From Bacteroidota bacterium (GTDB taxonomy: Bacteria; Bacteroidota; Bacteroidia; Bacteroidales; VadinHA17), in contig JAUVKW010000004.1 in the NCBI GenBank assembly GCA_030596025.1, positions 1-40,408 on the forward strand: a stretch of 40,408 nucleotides of DNA, read 5' to 3'. The stretch's first letter is position 1. Each line of letters starts with the position of its first letter. This document shows, one piece after another, positions 7,194-16,400 of this stretch. The translations under genes were made by a program, and so were the position numbers. The notes below the pieces were generated by a model, which did not search any database, was not told where the DNA came from, and saw nothing but the letters and a program-made list of their open reading frames with translations.

Positions 7194-7237
7194 CTATTAA
7201 ACTAAAAAATTCTTAATAATTAATAAAGTTAAAAAAC

Positions 7238-7834
7238 ATGAAGCAAACCTACAGCATAAATCTTGGCGGAATGGTGTTTAACATCGACGATGATGCATAT
7301 CAGGTATTAAAAAAGTACCTGGAACAAATTGAGATGCACTTCGCAAACACATCAGAACGTCAGGAGATTATGGCAGATATAGAGGCTCGAATCGGAGAAC
7401 TTTTTCATGAAAGAAATAAAGCTTCAAATAGGGCTATCGACCTAAAGGAGGTAGAAAACGTGATAAGCATCCTTGGAGATCCCGATGAAATAGGAGAATC
7501 TGAAAATGGATCAGCTCCAAAAAGCAAAGAAAAATACCGATCGTCCTCTTCAAGAAGAATGTATCGTGACCCTGATAATCGCATCCTTGGAGGAGTTTGC
7601 TCTGGCATGGGTGCATATTGGCAAATTGACCCCCTGGTATTCAGGATTATTTTTGTGATTACCATTTTTGGTTTTGTAGGGCCCATTATTTATTTGATTT
7701 TATGGGTTGTTATCCCGGAAGCCAAAACCACAGCCCAGAAGCTCGAAATGAAAGGGGAACCAGTAAATATTTCAACCATAGGCAAATCTGTTAAGGAGGA
7801 ATTTGAGAATGTTAAAACCCGGATGAATCTGTGA
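7238..7834 (+). CDS. PspC domain-containing membrane protein (short)
   Basis: A 198-residue protein. The N-terminal 80 residues (MKQTYSINLGGMVFNIDDDAYQVLKKYLEQIE...) form a soluble domain shared with the longer PspC protein two genes downstream. After a Ser-rich linker, the PspC domain (about 106-160) reads RRMYRDPDNRILGGVCSGMGAYW, then a hydrophobic hairpin (FRIIFVITIFGFVGPIIYLILWVVIPEA). PspC proteins belong to the phage-shock/envelope-stress family and sit in the inner membrane. The C-terminal tail KSVKEEFENVK is also shared with the downstream paralogue, so the two genes arose by duplication. Confidence 0.92.
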   Translation: MKQTYSINLGGMVFNIDDDAYQVLKKYLEQIEMHFANTSERQEIMADIEARIGELFHERNKASNRAIDLKEVENVISILGDPDEIGESENGSAPKSKEKYRSSSSRRMYRDPDNRILGGVCSGMGAYWQIDPLVFRIIFVITIFGFVGPIIYLILWVVIPEAKTTAQKLEMKGEPVNISTIGKSVKEEFENVKTRMNL

Positions 7835-7873
7835 AACAAACTGTATATAATAAAAACTTAAAAATACCAAATA

Positions 7874-8203
7874 ATGAATGTTGAAAATACACAAGCCCAG
7901 ATGAGGAAAGGAATACTTGAATATTGTATTCTTTCAATCCTTGAAAAAGAGTCAGTATATGCCTCAGACATTATCAAGCAACTTAAAGAGGCTAAAGTCA
8001 TTGTTGTGGAAGGAACTCTTTATCCAATATTAACCCGTCAGAAAAATGCCGGATTATTGAGCTACAGGTGGGAAGAATCCACGCAAGGTCCTCCACGAAA
8101 ATATTATGAACTTACAGATCCGGGAAAAATATTTCTGAAGGACCTTGATAAATCATGGCAGGATCTTGTGAAGGCAATTAAACTAATCAGAACACAAAAA
8201 TAA
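7874..8203 (+). CDS. PadR family transcriptional regulator
   Basis: A 109-residue winged-helix regulator. The PadR pattern is clear: GILEYCILSILEKESVYASDIIKQL, then VEGTLYPILTRQKNAGLLSYRWEES and GPPRKYYELTDPGK. It lies between two PspC genes, 39 nt after the first. PadR proteins of this length usually act as autorepressors of the operon in which they are encoded, and candidate dyad operators lie at the operon promoter (7117-7193). The inducing signal is unknown. Confidence 0.95.
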   Translation: MNVENTQAQMRKGILEYCILSILEKESVYASDIIKQLKEAKVIVVEGTLYPILTRQKNAGLLSYRWEESTQGPPRKYYELTDPGKIFLKDLDKSWQDLVKAIKLIRTQK

Positions 8204-8242
8204 TGCCTCATAATTGAATTGAAAATTATTAAAAACAAGACA

Positions 8243-9814
8243 ATGAAAAAGACCATAAAAATAAAAATTGGAGGCATCGTTTTTCATATTGATGATGATG
8301 CATATTCTATGCTTCAGCAATATTTACATTCACTGGAGGATTATTTCAAAGGAAAAGCAGAAGGGAAGGAGGTAATGGAGGATATTGAAAGTAGAATCGC
8401 AGAGATCTTCCAACAAAAGGCGAGTAAACAAAAGGAGGTTATCGATCAGGAAGATGTGATTGCAATGATTGAAGTGCTGGGGCAAGCCAAAGATATCATT
8501 GAAGAAGAAGGTTTTCAGAATTCTGAACCAAAACAGACATTTCCCCAATCTGGAAAAAGATTATACAGAGACCCTGACAATGCGGTCCTTGGGGGTGTTT
8601 GTAGTGGACTTGGCTCATACTTTAACACCGATCCGATATGGTTCAGGATCCTCTTCCTTATCCTACTGCTTGTTTATGGGGCCGGCCTGGTATATATCAT
8701 CTTATGGATTGTACTCCCCAAAGCAGAAACTGCTGCTCAAAAACTGGAAATGAAAGGACGAAATGTTACCGTTCAAAATATTGAAAAAACCATTAAAGAG
8801 GAATTTGAAACAGTGAAAGGAAACCTGAATAAACTTAAGGATACAAAATCATATAATCGTTTCAATGATGTGGTTCATGACATTTTCATAGCAATTGGAA
8901 GCATTTTTCTTTTCATCTTAAGAACAATCCTGGTAATCATAGGTGTAGTATTTATTATTGTTGGATTTGTAAGTCTTGTTAGTTTCCTCGGAGCTCTTTT
9001 GTTTAGCAACACTCTGATTTTTACAGATATGCTGGATATTCCAAGGTTTTATCTGCCCCATATTCTACCAATCTTTGTTGGCCATGGAAATGTATCTCTT
9101 ATAATGATTGCTCTTTTACTTACTATAATGATTCCCCTTTTGGCGCTTATATATGGTGGCATAAAAATAGTATTCAGACTTAAAGTAAAAGATAAGGCAA
9201 TTGGTCTTTCTGCTTTTGTTATCTGGCTTATATCATTATCTGCCCTGGCGTCCATTGGAATCTTTGAGGGAGCAAATTACTCTGAAAGTGCAAGAATTAC
9301 CACCACACATAGTTTGAAAAATATAAATGCCGATACCCTGTACTTAGGAATGAATGAGAAACCATTAAACTTTGATCAAAAAGAATTTGTGCGCTTTGAA
9401 GTCGACCATGATGGAGTATACAGGGATCCCCAAACAGGTATTATTTATGGGAGACCCAGGTTAGATATTGAAAGAAGTGAATCGGGGGAGGTGGAACTCG
9501 AGATCCTGAGAAAATCCCGGGGGCGCAGTTCACAACAGGCATGGGAACACGCCAGGGAACTCGAGTATCACTGGGACATACAGGACTCTTTGCTCCTTTT
9601 CAACCATTACTTTAAACTCTCTGAAAAACAGCGATGGAGAGCACCTTATTTACAGCTTACCTTAAAGGTGCCGGAAGGAAAAGCAGTTTACATTGGCAAT
9701 GATTTAATTCAAATTATTGACGATATTGAAACCCCTGAATATCAAAGAAGTTATTATATAGCAGGAAAAGTATGGATAGTAACTGAAGAAGGCCTTGTAG
9801 AATCAGATGATTGA
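8243..9814 (+). CDS. PspC domain-containing membrane protein (long)
   Basis: A 523-residue paralogue of the short PspC protein. The frame is open from 8219, but Met at 8243 (MKKTIKIKIGGIVFHIDDDAY) aligns with the start of the short paralogue and is preferred. Order of parts: soluble N-terminal domain (1-75), PspC domain (about 99-155: RLYRDPDNAVLGGVCSGLGSYF plus a hydrophobic hairpin), the shared tail TIKEEFETVKGNL, several transmembrane segments (about 215-345), and a soluble C-terminal region of about 170 residues (from about 355) probably outside the cytoplasm. It ends the PspC-PadR-PspC operon and is followed by a terminator at 9897. Confidence 0.92.
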   Translation: MKKTIKIKIGGIVFHIDDDAYSMLQQYLHSLEDYFKGKAEGKEVMEDIESRIAEIFQQKASKQKEVIDQEDVIAMIEVLGQAKDIIEEEGFQNSEPKQTFPQSGKRLYRDPDNAVLGGVCSGLGSYFNTDPIWFRILFLILLLVYGAGLVYIILWIVLPKAETAAQKLEMKGRNVTVQNIEKTIKEEFETVKGNLNKLKDTKSYNRFNDVVHDIFIAIGSIFLFILRTILVIIGVVFIIVGFVSLVSFLGALLFSNTLIFTDMLDIPRFYLPHILPIFVGHGNVSLIMIALLLTIMIPLLALIYGGIKIVFRLKVKDKAIGLSAFVIWLISLSALASIGIFEGANYSESARITTTHSLKNINADTLYLGMNEKPLNFDQKEFVRFEVDHDGVYRDPQTGIIYGRPRLDIERSESGEVELEILRKSRGRSSQQAWEHARELEYHWDIQDSLLLFNHYFKLSEKQRWRAPYLQLTLKVPEGKAVYIGNDLIQIIDDIETPEYQRSYYIAGKVWIVTEEGLVESDD

Positions 9815-10157
9815 TTATTATTAATGTGTTTAGTTGTCTATTCTTAATAGCTATCAGAATTTGAGCTCATGTAATCACTAATGATCCATATATTTCACCG
9901 CTTCCTCCAGAATAGAGAATTCGATATTGGTCTGTCTGTGTTCATATACTGGGGAAGCGGTTTTTTCATTAATAAGGTTAAGATTGAGGCTGAGGCGAAA
10001 GATAGCATTATTAGGTTTAAAAACTGCCAGATACAAAAAATATCGCATTTTCATAAATAGTATATAATCAGGTTTGTATAGTAATTGATTGGGGTAATTT
10101 GGGTGACCCAGTGTCGAAGTCAGGAAAAATAAGTCGAAAAATCATAAGGTTTATTTT
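9815..10157. other. Intergenic stretch between convergent operons
   Basis: No credible gene is seen in these 343 bases. The region contains the long hairpin and T run at 9897-9966 and a small palindrome TGGGTGACCCA (10100-10110) that resembles the core of the palindrome at the 3' end of the acetoacetyl-CoA synthetase gene. The rest is unremarkable AT-rich DNA. Confidence 0.6.
9897..9966 (+). terminator. Long-loop terminator of the PspC operon
   Basis: ACCGCTTCCTCCAG (9897-9910) pairs with CTGGGGAAGCGGT (9949-9961) apart from one bulge, and TTTTTT follows immediately (9961-9966). The 38-nt loop is unusually long for an intrinsic terminator and might itself be structured. It lies 82 nt after the stop codon of the long PspC gene. 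Confidence 0.6.
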
Positions 10158-12173
10158 TTACTCACCGGGTGACTCCCAGTTACCCGGTGAGTTATATATC
10201 CCAGCTATTTTTATAAAAAACCTGAGAGATTCAGGATTCCTTACAGCATCCAAACTAATTACTTTCCCCGGATCCTGCCCTGCCAATATTTTCTTAATTG
10301 GAGTTTCCATTTTCTTCCCACTGATAGTATATGGAATCGCATCCACCCGGATAATTTCATCTGGTACATGGCGAGGCGTATATTCCTTCCTGATAGTAAT
10401 CTTTACCTTATCCCTGATCTCCTCATTGAGTTCCATACCCTTCTTCATAACAACAAACAGGGGCATTCTTGATTCACTTCCAGCTTTTTCAACAAACAGA
10501 ATCAAACTATCAACAATTTCCGGAATCTTATCTACCACCCTGTAAATTTCACTGGTTCCAATTCTTACACCTCCACGATTGAGTGTGGAATCTGACCTGC
10601 CATAAATTATCACTCCCTGCCTGGGAGTAATCCTGGTCCAGTCTCCATGCCTCCATTTTCCAGGATACATTTCAAAGTAACTCTCCTTATATCGCAGGTA
10701 ATCCTTATCATTCCAAAAATAAATTGGCATGGAGGGCATAGGTCGGGAAATAACCATCTCTCCCATTTCATTCTGCACCGCTTGGCCTTTTTCATTTAAA
10801 GCTTCCATAGAACAGGCCAGGGCACGACATTGAATTTCCCCTGCATAAACCGGCCACATTGGATTGCCACCCACAAAGGCACTACACACATCTGTACCAC
10901 CACTCATGGAAACAAGCCAAAGATCATTTTTCACTTCCCTGTATATCCAGTCAAATCCTTCAGGTTGCAAAGGCGAGCCTGTTGAACTCAATGACTTTAA
11001 ATTATTAAGATCAAAGTCATTAGAGGGATAGATTCCTCCCTTCATATTGGCATCAATAAAAGCCGCACTGGTCCCAAAATGATGGATACCCACCTCTTGA
11101 ATAAATTCCCAGAGAACATTCATGTCAGGATATCCCGGACTGCCATCATAAAGGACCAGTACTCCACCAATAAGTAAGGAGGCCTGAATATAATTCCACA
11201 TCATCCATCCTGTGGTTGTATACCAGAAACAACGATCTCCGGGCTTTATATCATTATGAAAAGTAAGATACTTTAAATGTTCCAGCAACATCCCCCCATG
11301 GCTGTGGGTAATGGCCTTGGGCAAACCGGTTGTGCCCGAGGAATAAAGCACCCACATTGGGTGGCTAAAAGGCACTCTTTCAAATTTTAATTCTTCTGAG
11401 TTATGTGAAATTATATCTTCCCAATTAATGGAGTTGGGAATCTGACTTGCTCGTTGTTCTGTTTTATCATTCGGAATAATGATGAGTTTTTTTAAACTCC
11501 CTAAAGCTTCACTTATTTTGACAATTTCTTTCGACCTGTCAAAAAATTTGCCTCCATATTGGTAAACATTAACCGCAATCAACACTCTGGGTTCAATCTG
11601 TGAAAACCTGTCTATAACCGAAGCCGTACCAAAATCCGGAGAACTACCTGACCAGACAGCTCCAATTGAATTCACAGCCAGAAACGCAATATTAGCCTCA
11701 GGGATGTTTGGAAGGTAAGCTGCAACACGATCACCTTTCTTTATTCCAATAGACAGAAGATATGACCTGAAAGCAGATACTTTCTGCCTGAGTTCTTTCC
11801 AGCTTATTTTCTGAACTTTGGAAGATTCTGATTTATAAATAATGGCTGGATGGTCTTCTGTTTCATTTCTGAAAATATGCTCTGCATAGTTTAAATATGC
11901 CCCTTCAAACCACTTGGTATATGGCATTTTATGTTGAGAAACCACAGAAGCATAAGGGGTGGAAGAAACTACTTTAAAATATTTCCAAAGAGACTCCCAG
12001 AAATCCTTTAAATTCTGAATCGACCATAACCAAAGATCGTGGTAATCTTCAAAAACAAGATCATAATTTTTCTTCAGCCATTGTATATAATTGTACAGAT
12101 TGGATTTCTTCTTTAAGTCTGAAGAAGGTTCCCATAGTTTTGCAGGTAATTTTTCTGTATAGGAATTCGTCAT
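10158..12173 (-). CDS. Acetoacetate--CoA ligase (acetoacetyl-CoA synthetase)
   Basis: A 671-residue adenylate-forming enzyme that activates acetoacetate to acetoacetyl-CoA with ATP. Family marks are the N-terminal AACS region (WFEGAYLNYAEHIFRN), the P-loop-like motif VLYSSGTTGLPKAITHSHGG, the AACS-typical SGGTDVCSAFVGGNP, the hinge YGRSDSTLNRGGVRIG and the C-terminal Lys region PYTISGKKME. Normal family members end shortly after NPESL-FF; here about 11 extra residues (NSPGNWESPGE) are encoded by a perfect palindrome that includes the stop codon. The gene stands alone, convergent with the PspC operon. It would fit ketone-body or leucine catabolism, with possible relation to the acyl-CoA dehydrogenase and carboxylase at the right end of the window. 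Confidence 0.95.
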   Translation of the reverse strand: MTNSYTEKLPAKLWEPSSDLKKKSNLYNYIQWLKKNYDLVFEDYHDLWLWSIQNLKDFWESLWKYFKVVSSTPYASVVSQHKMPYTKWFEGAYLNYAEHIFRNETEDHPAIIYKSESSKVQKISWKELRQKVSAFRSYLLSIGIKKGDRVAAYLPNIPEANIAFLAVNSIGAVWSGSSPDFGTASVIDRFSQIEPRVLIAVNVYQYGGKFFDRSKEIVKISEALGSLKKLIIIPNDKTEQRASQIPNSINWEDIISHNSEELKFERVPFSHPMWVLYSSGTTGLPKAITHSHGGMLLEHLKYLTFHNDIKPGDRCFWYTTTGWMMWNYIQASLLIGGVLVLYDGSPGYPDMNVLWEFIQEVGIHHFGTSAAFIDANMKGGIYPSNDFDLNNLKSLSSTGSPLQPEGFDWIYREVKNDLWLVSMSGGTDVCSAFVGGNPMWPVYAGEIQCRALACSMEALNEKGQAVQNEMGEMVISRPMPSMPIYFWNDKDYLRYKESYFEMYPGKWRHGDWTRITPRQGVIIYGRSDSTLNRGGVRIGTSEIYRVVDKIPEIVDSLILFVEKAGSESRMPLFVVMKKGMELNEEIRDKVKITIRKEYTPRHVPDEIIRVDAIPYTISGKKMETPIKKILAGQDPGKVISLDAVRNPESLRFFIKIAGIYNSPGNWESPGE
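10160..10192. repeat. Perfect 11-bp-arm palindrome overlapping the AACS stop codon
   Basis: ACTCACCGGGT (10160-10170) and ACCCGGTGAGT (10182-10192) are perfect inverted copies around an 11-nt loop. The first base of the palindrome belongs to the stop codon, and the rest encodes the last residues of AACS. On the AACS strand it is followed by A-rich rather than T-rich sequence, so it is not a standard terminator. It looks like a small palindromic repeat inserted at the gene end. Confidence 0.7.
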
Positions 12174-12319
12174 TAAAGTATTGCTTGTCTGTGCATTATC
12201 CTTTTATAATTCCTGTTTATTGTTTGTTTATATCTAAAGTCTTTTAACTAAATTATTAAGAGCCAGAAAATGCAATTTTTTTAATTAAACTTGTTCAAAC
12301 AATAATTCAACTAATTAAA

Positions 12320-13444
12320 TCATTTTGTTTGTAAATTATATACTCCCTGAGTTACAATTTTTGTCAAATCTCCACCAGCAATAATTTCAGAAAAACCATT
12401 AGACACACTACCAATATTAACATTCATCTTTCGAAGGTAATAAATTTGATTATCAGATTTTTCAACAATAAAAACATAATAATCTTTGCCAGATTTTAAA
12501 ATGGCTTCATTTGGTAAGGCTTTTGCTTCTCTTTGATTAACTATGATCCTTGCTTCTATGTATGAATGATTAATAAAACTATGCTCATTTTTAATTTTTG
12601 CAATGCATTGTATGGTCTTAGATTCCAAATTAATAGTTCTTCCTACCGAACTTAATGTTGCATAATGAATAGAATTAGGTTCTCCCAAAGAATTAAATTT
12701 GATATTTTGTCCAATGTTTAACTCTTTTAGATCATTTTCAAAAACTGACAGTTTTAGTTGCAGTTGATTAACATTAACAATCTCTATAAGGTTCTTTTGT
12801 TGCTCAATAAATTGTCCGAGTACTATATTGAGATTTGTAATGTATCCATTAATAGGGGCAATTATTGAAAGCACAGAATATAATTCTCCTGCTTCAATTT
12901 TCGAAACATCTAGCTTTAGGAGTTTCAATCGCAATTTTAATGACTGATATTTTGCCATCATAGCTTTGTATTCGCTTTCTATGGCAATAAAATCTTTTTC
13001 TGCTCCAATTTTTTCATTAAAAAGGGCTTTACTCCTTTCATAATCGGCTTTTAATCGCTTGAGTATCGCTGAAGTTTCTGCAAAATCTTGTTGAAGAACA
13101 ATAAGCTCATTGGTGGAAACCGTACATAAAATCTGACCTTTTTTTACATAATCGCCCTGGGAACAATGTATAGTTTCAACTATTCCTGATATTTTGGTGC
13201 TGATCTGGGCCATCCCGTTTACCGGAGCTGTAATATATCCATTGCATTGAACCTCATCTTGAAAATTCCGGATAGTTACTTCTCCTATTTTCATACTGTC
13301 AGATTCAAATTGTTTTTGCGTAATTTGAAAGAGATGATCTGCTTCACTAGCAACATCTTCGCTGGTTCTTGAAGTCTTAGCACACCCAAATGTGATAAAA
13401 ACCATCATTATAAATACGGCCTTGATAAAATCATATCGTCTCAT
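12320..13444 (-). CDS. Efflux RND transporter periplasmic adaptor subunit (CusB/CzcB-like)
   Basis: A 374-residue membrane-fusion protein, lipid-anchored through Cys21 (FITFGC). Order of parts: a beta-barrel/lipoyl half (AQISTKISGIVETIHCSQGDYVKKGQILCTV, about 78-108), a coiled-coil hairpin (about 112-180), the second lipoyl half (LSIIAPINGYITNLNIVLGQFIEQQ), then the beta-barrel and membrane-proximal domains. It lacks the Met/His-rich or heavy-metal-binding N-terminal extension found in some copper adaptors. It follows the pump gene by 13 nt and would link the pump to the TolC-like domain fused to that pump. Confidence 0.93.
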   Translation of the reverse strand: MRRYDFIKAVFIMMVFITFGCAKTSRTSEDVASEADHLFQITQKQFESDSMKIGEVTIRNFQDEVQCNGYITAPVNGMAQISTKISGIVETIHCSQGDYVKKGQILCTVSTNELIVLQQDFAETSAILKRLKADYERSKALFNEKIGAEKDFIAIESEYKAMMAKYQSLKLRLKLLKLDVSKIEAGELYSVLSIIAPINGYITNLNIVLGQFIEQQKNLIEIVNVNQLQLKLSVFENDLKELNIGQNIKFNSLGEPNSIHYATLSSVGRTINLESKTIQCIAKIKNEHSFINHSYIEARIIVNQREAKALPNEAILKSGKDYYVFIVEKSDNQIYYLRKMNVNIGSVSNGFSEIIAGGDLTKIVTQGVYNLQTK

Positions 13445-13457
13445 TGTGTCTCTTTGT

Positions 13458-16400
13458 TTATTTGGTTAAATAATTAATTTCCAAAGCAACTTTATTGTAT
13501 TTCGAAACATTTTCTAAATAATCTATGCTTAACGTCAAGGCATTTTCAATACTTAACACAAACTGAAAGAAATCTATTTCACCTATCTGATAAGTTTTTT
13601 GGGAGGAACGAATGATTTCTTCGCTCAATTGCTTTCCCGTCGTATTATAAAAATCTAATGATTTCTGATATTTCATAAGTTCACTCTTCAGTTCAGCAAG
13701 TTTTGCTCTGGTGGTTGACAGATAATGTTCGTACAAATTCTCGTTAATGTTTATTGTAATTTTATTAGCTTTTATTCTGGCCTTTTGCTCTCCAAAAAAT
13801 AAGGGTAGCATCAAACCAAATTGAAAGCCCTCATAGTTTTTAGCACCTGCATATTGATTTGTTCCAATAAAATAACTTAATGAAAAGTCCGGAAGCAACC
13901 GATTTCGTTGCAGCTTGAGCATGGCATTTTGATATTCTGATTGCATTCTCATAATTTCCACACCTGAACTTAATTCTAAATTGTTGTCTTTAACAGGTAT
14001 TAAAGTTATATTTTGCAGTGGTACAACAAAAGCACTATCATATTGCATAAGGGCTTGTAATTTCTGATAAGCAATTTCCAGATTTGATTCTATTTGATTA
14101 ACTGTAATGGTTATTTGTTGCCCTTTTGCTTTTGAATTCAGCAAATCAAGATGACTGATTTCACCTTGTTTATATTGAAATTCTGCATTGCTGCTAAAGT
14201 TTCGATATAAGCTGTCAATTTCCCTATAAAGATTTTGCTTATTCAACAGATACTGTATTTCAAAGTAGGTTTGCGAAATACTTTTAGTAAGCATTTGTTT
14301 CTTCCGTATCAATTCAACTTCTGCAATTGAAATATTTTTCTTATTCACTTCACTTTGGGCCGTATATACTGTAGGGAAATTGAAATTTTGCTCAAGCCCG
14401 AATATTTTTAGAGGATAGCCATTTTCTGCAATATTGTTTTGGTCGTAACCATAAAAAATCAGTGTTTTATCAATCGTAAATGATGTTGGTTTAAGAGCTT
14501 CGCTTTCTTTTACTTTTAGAGTATAGGCATTAAGTTCTTTATTGTTTTGGATTGCTAATTGAATAGCATCTTGCATACTCAATTCTTTAGTTTGTCCGAA
14601 AGAAGTGAATGCAGAAAGGGCAAAAATTAAACCAATGAACAATGTTTTTGACCTTATGAACTTCAATGGCCAAAGTGTAATACCTTTAACATTATAAAAT
14701 ATCTCGAAAAGCAAAGGCAATGCAATCATTGTAAGCATAGTGGAAGTTATCAAGCCTCCAATAACAACAGTCGCTAAAGGACGTTGCACTTCTGCTCCGG
14801 CACCTGTAGAGATTGCCATAGGCAAAAAGCCCATAGCTGCAGCTGCTGCCGTCAGCATTACCGGACGTAAGCGATCTTTAGTTCCTTTTAAAATAAGTTC
14901 TCGCATATTGGTCATTCCTTTTTGTTTTAAATCTTTTAAATGTTCAATTAATATAATTCCATTGAGTACGGCAATTCCAAAAAGAGCAATAAAACCAATA
15001 CCAGCTGATACGCTAAAAGGCATTCCCCTGATCCAGAGAAAGAATACGCCACCTACTGTAGATAACGGAACTGCGGTAAAAATCATTATCGCGTCTTTGA
15101 GTGATTTAAATGCAAAGTGTAAGAAAATAAAGATTAGTACCAAGGCTAAAGGTACAGCAAACATTAAACGTTTAGTTGCATTTTTCAAATTCTCAAACTG
15201 CCCCCCATAAACAATATAATTACCAGGCTCTAAAGAAATATTTTCATCAATTATAACCTGAATGTCTTCAACAACCGATTGTAAATCACGATTTCGTACA
15301 TTAACGCTAATCACAACACGGCGACGAGTATTTTCACGTGAAATTTTTGCCGGACCTTCAGAAAATGAAATGTCTGCCAACTCTTTCAAGGGAATTTGGT
15401 TCCCATTTGGTAATGGAACCTGAAGTTGTTGAATATTATTTATACCCATGCGATTTTGTTTTTGAAATCGAACCGCCAGGTCAAAACGTTTTTCTCTTTC
15501 ATATACACTACCGGTAGTTTCTCCTCCAAAAGCCATGGCTAAATAACTATTTAAGGTTTGAATATCCAACCCATAATAGGCAATTTTGCTTCTATTGTAT
15601 TTAACATTCATCTGCGGAAGACCAGCTGTCTTTTCAAGTATAATATCGGCTGCCCCTGGAACATCTTTGATAAGATTTTTAATTTCACTGGCTTTCTTAT
15701 CCAAATAATCTAAATCCTCTCCAAATATTTTAATGGCAATATCAGCCCTAACACCGGTAATCAATTCATTAAATCTCATCTCAATGGGTTGTGTAAATTC
15801 ATATTCAATACCCGGTAAAACTGATAAAGCATCCTTGAATTTATCAGCCAGTTCTTCTTTGCTTTTGGCCGAAACCCACTCTTTTCGAGGTTTTAGTTTT
15901 ATTATCACATCAATTTCTTCCATCGACATAGGATCTGTCGGTATTTCTGCAGCTCCGATACGACTTACTATTTGATCAACTTCGGGGAAATTCTCGATGA
16001 GAATATTTTCCATCCGTGTAGTCATTTTTATTGTTTTCGAAAGAGAAGTTCCAGTTTTTAAAACCGGTTGAATTACAAAATCGCCCTCGTCCAGGGTAGG
16101 AACAAATTCACCGCCCATTTTTGAAAATATTATTCCTGTTAACAGTAATGATACTAATGCTGCGCCTAACACATAGCGTTTATGACTGCATGACCATCTT
16201 ATTACAGGAAAATAAGAATGGTAAGCCAAATTCATAATCCATTTCGATAAGCTTTTTTTATGCTCCTTTTCGGGTTTCAGAAAAAGAGAGGCAGCAACGG
16301 GTAGCCAGGTTAAACCTAAAATCATGGCTCCAATAATGGCAAAGCTGAAAGATAATGCCATGGGGTGAAACATTTTGCCTTCAACACCACTGAGTGATAG

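Noticed and set aside
14740-15210. Plus-strand open frames inside the metal pump gene
   Set aside because: They are antisense shadows of a long gene with clear domain content.
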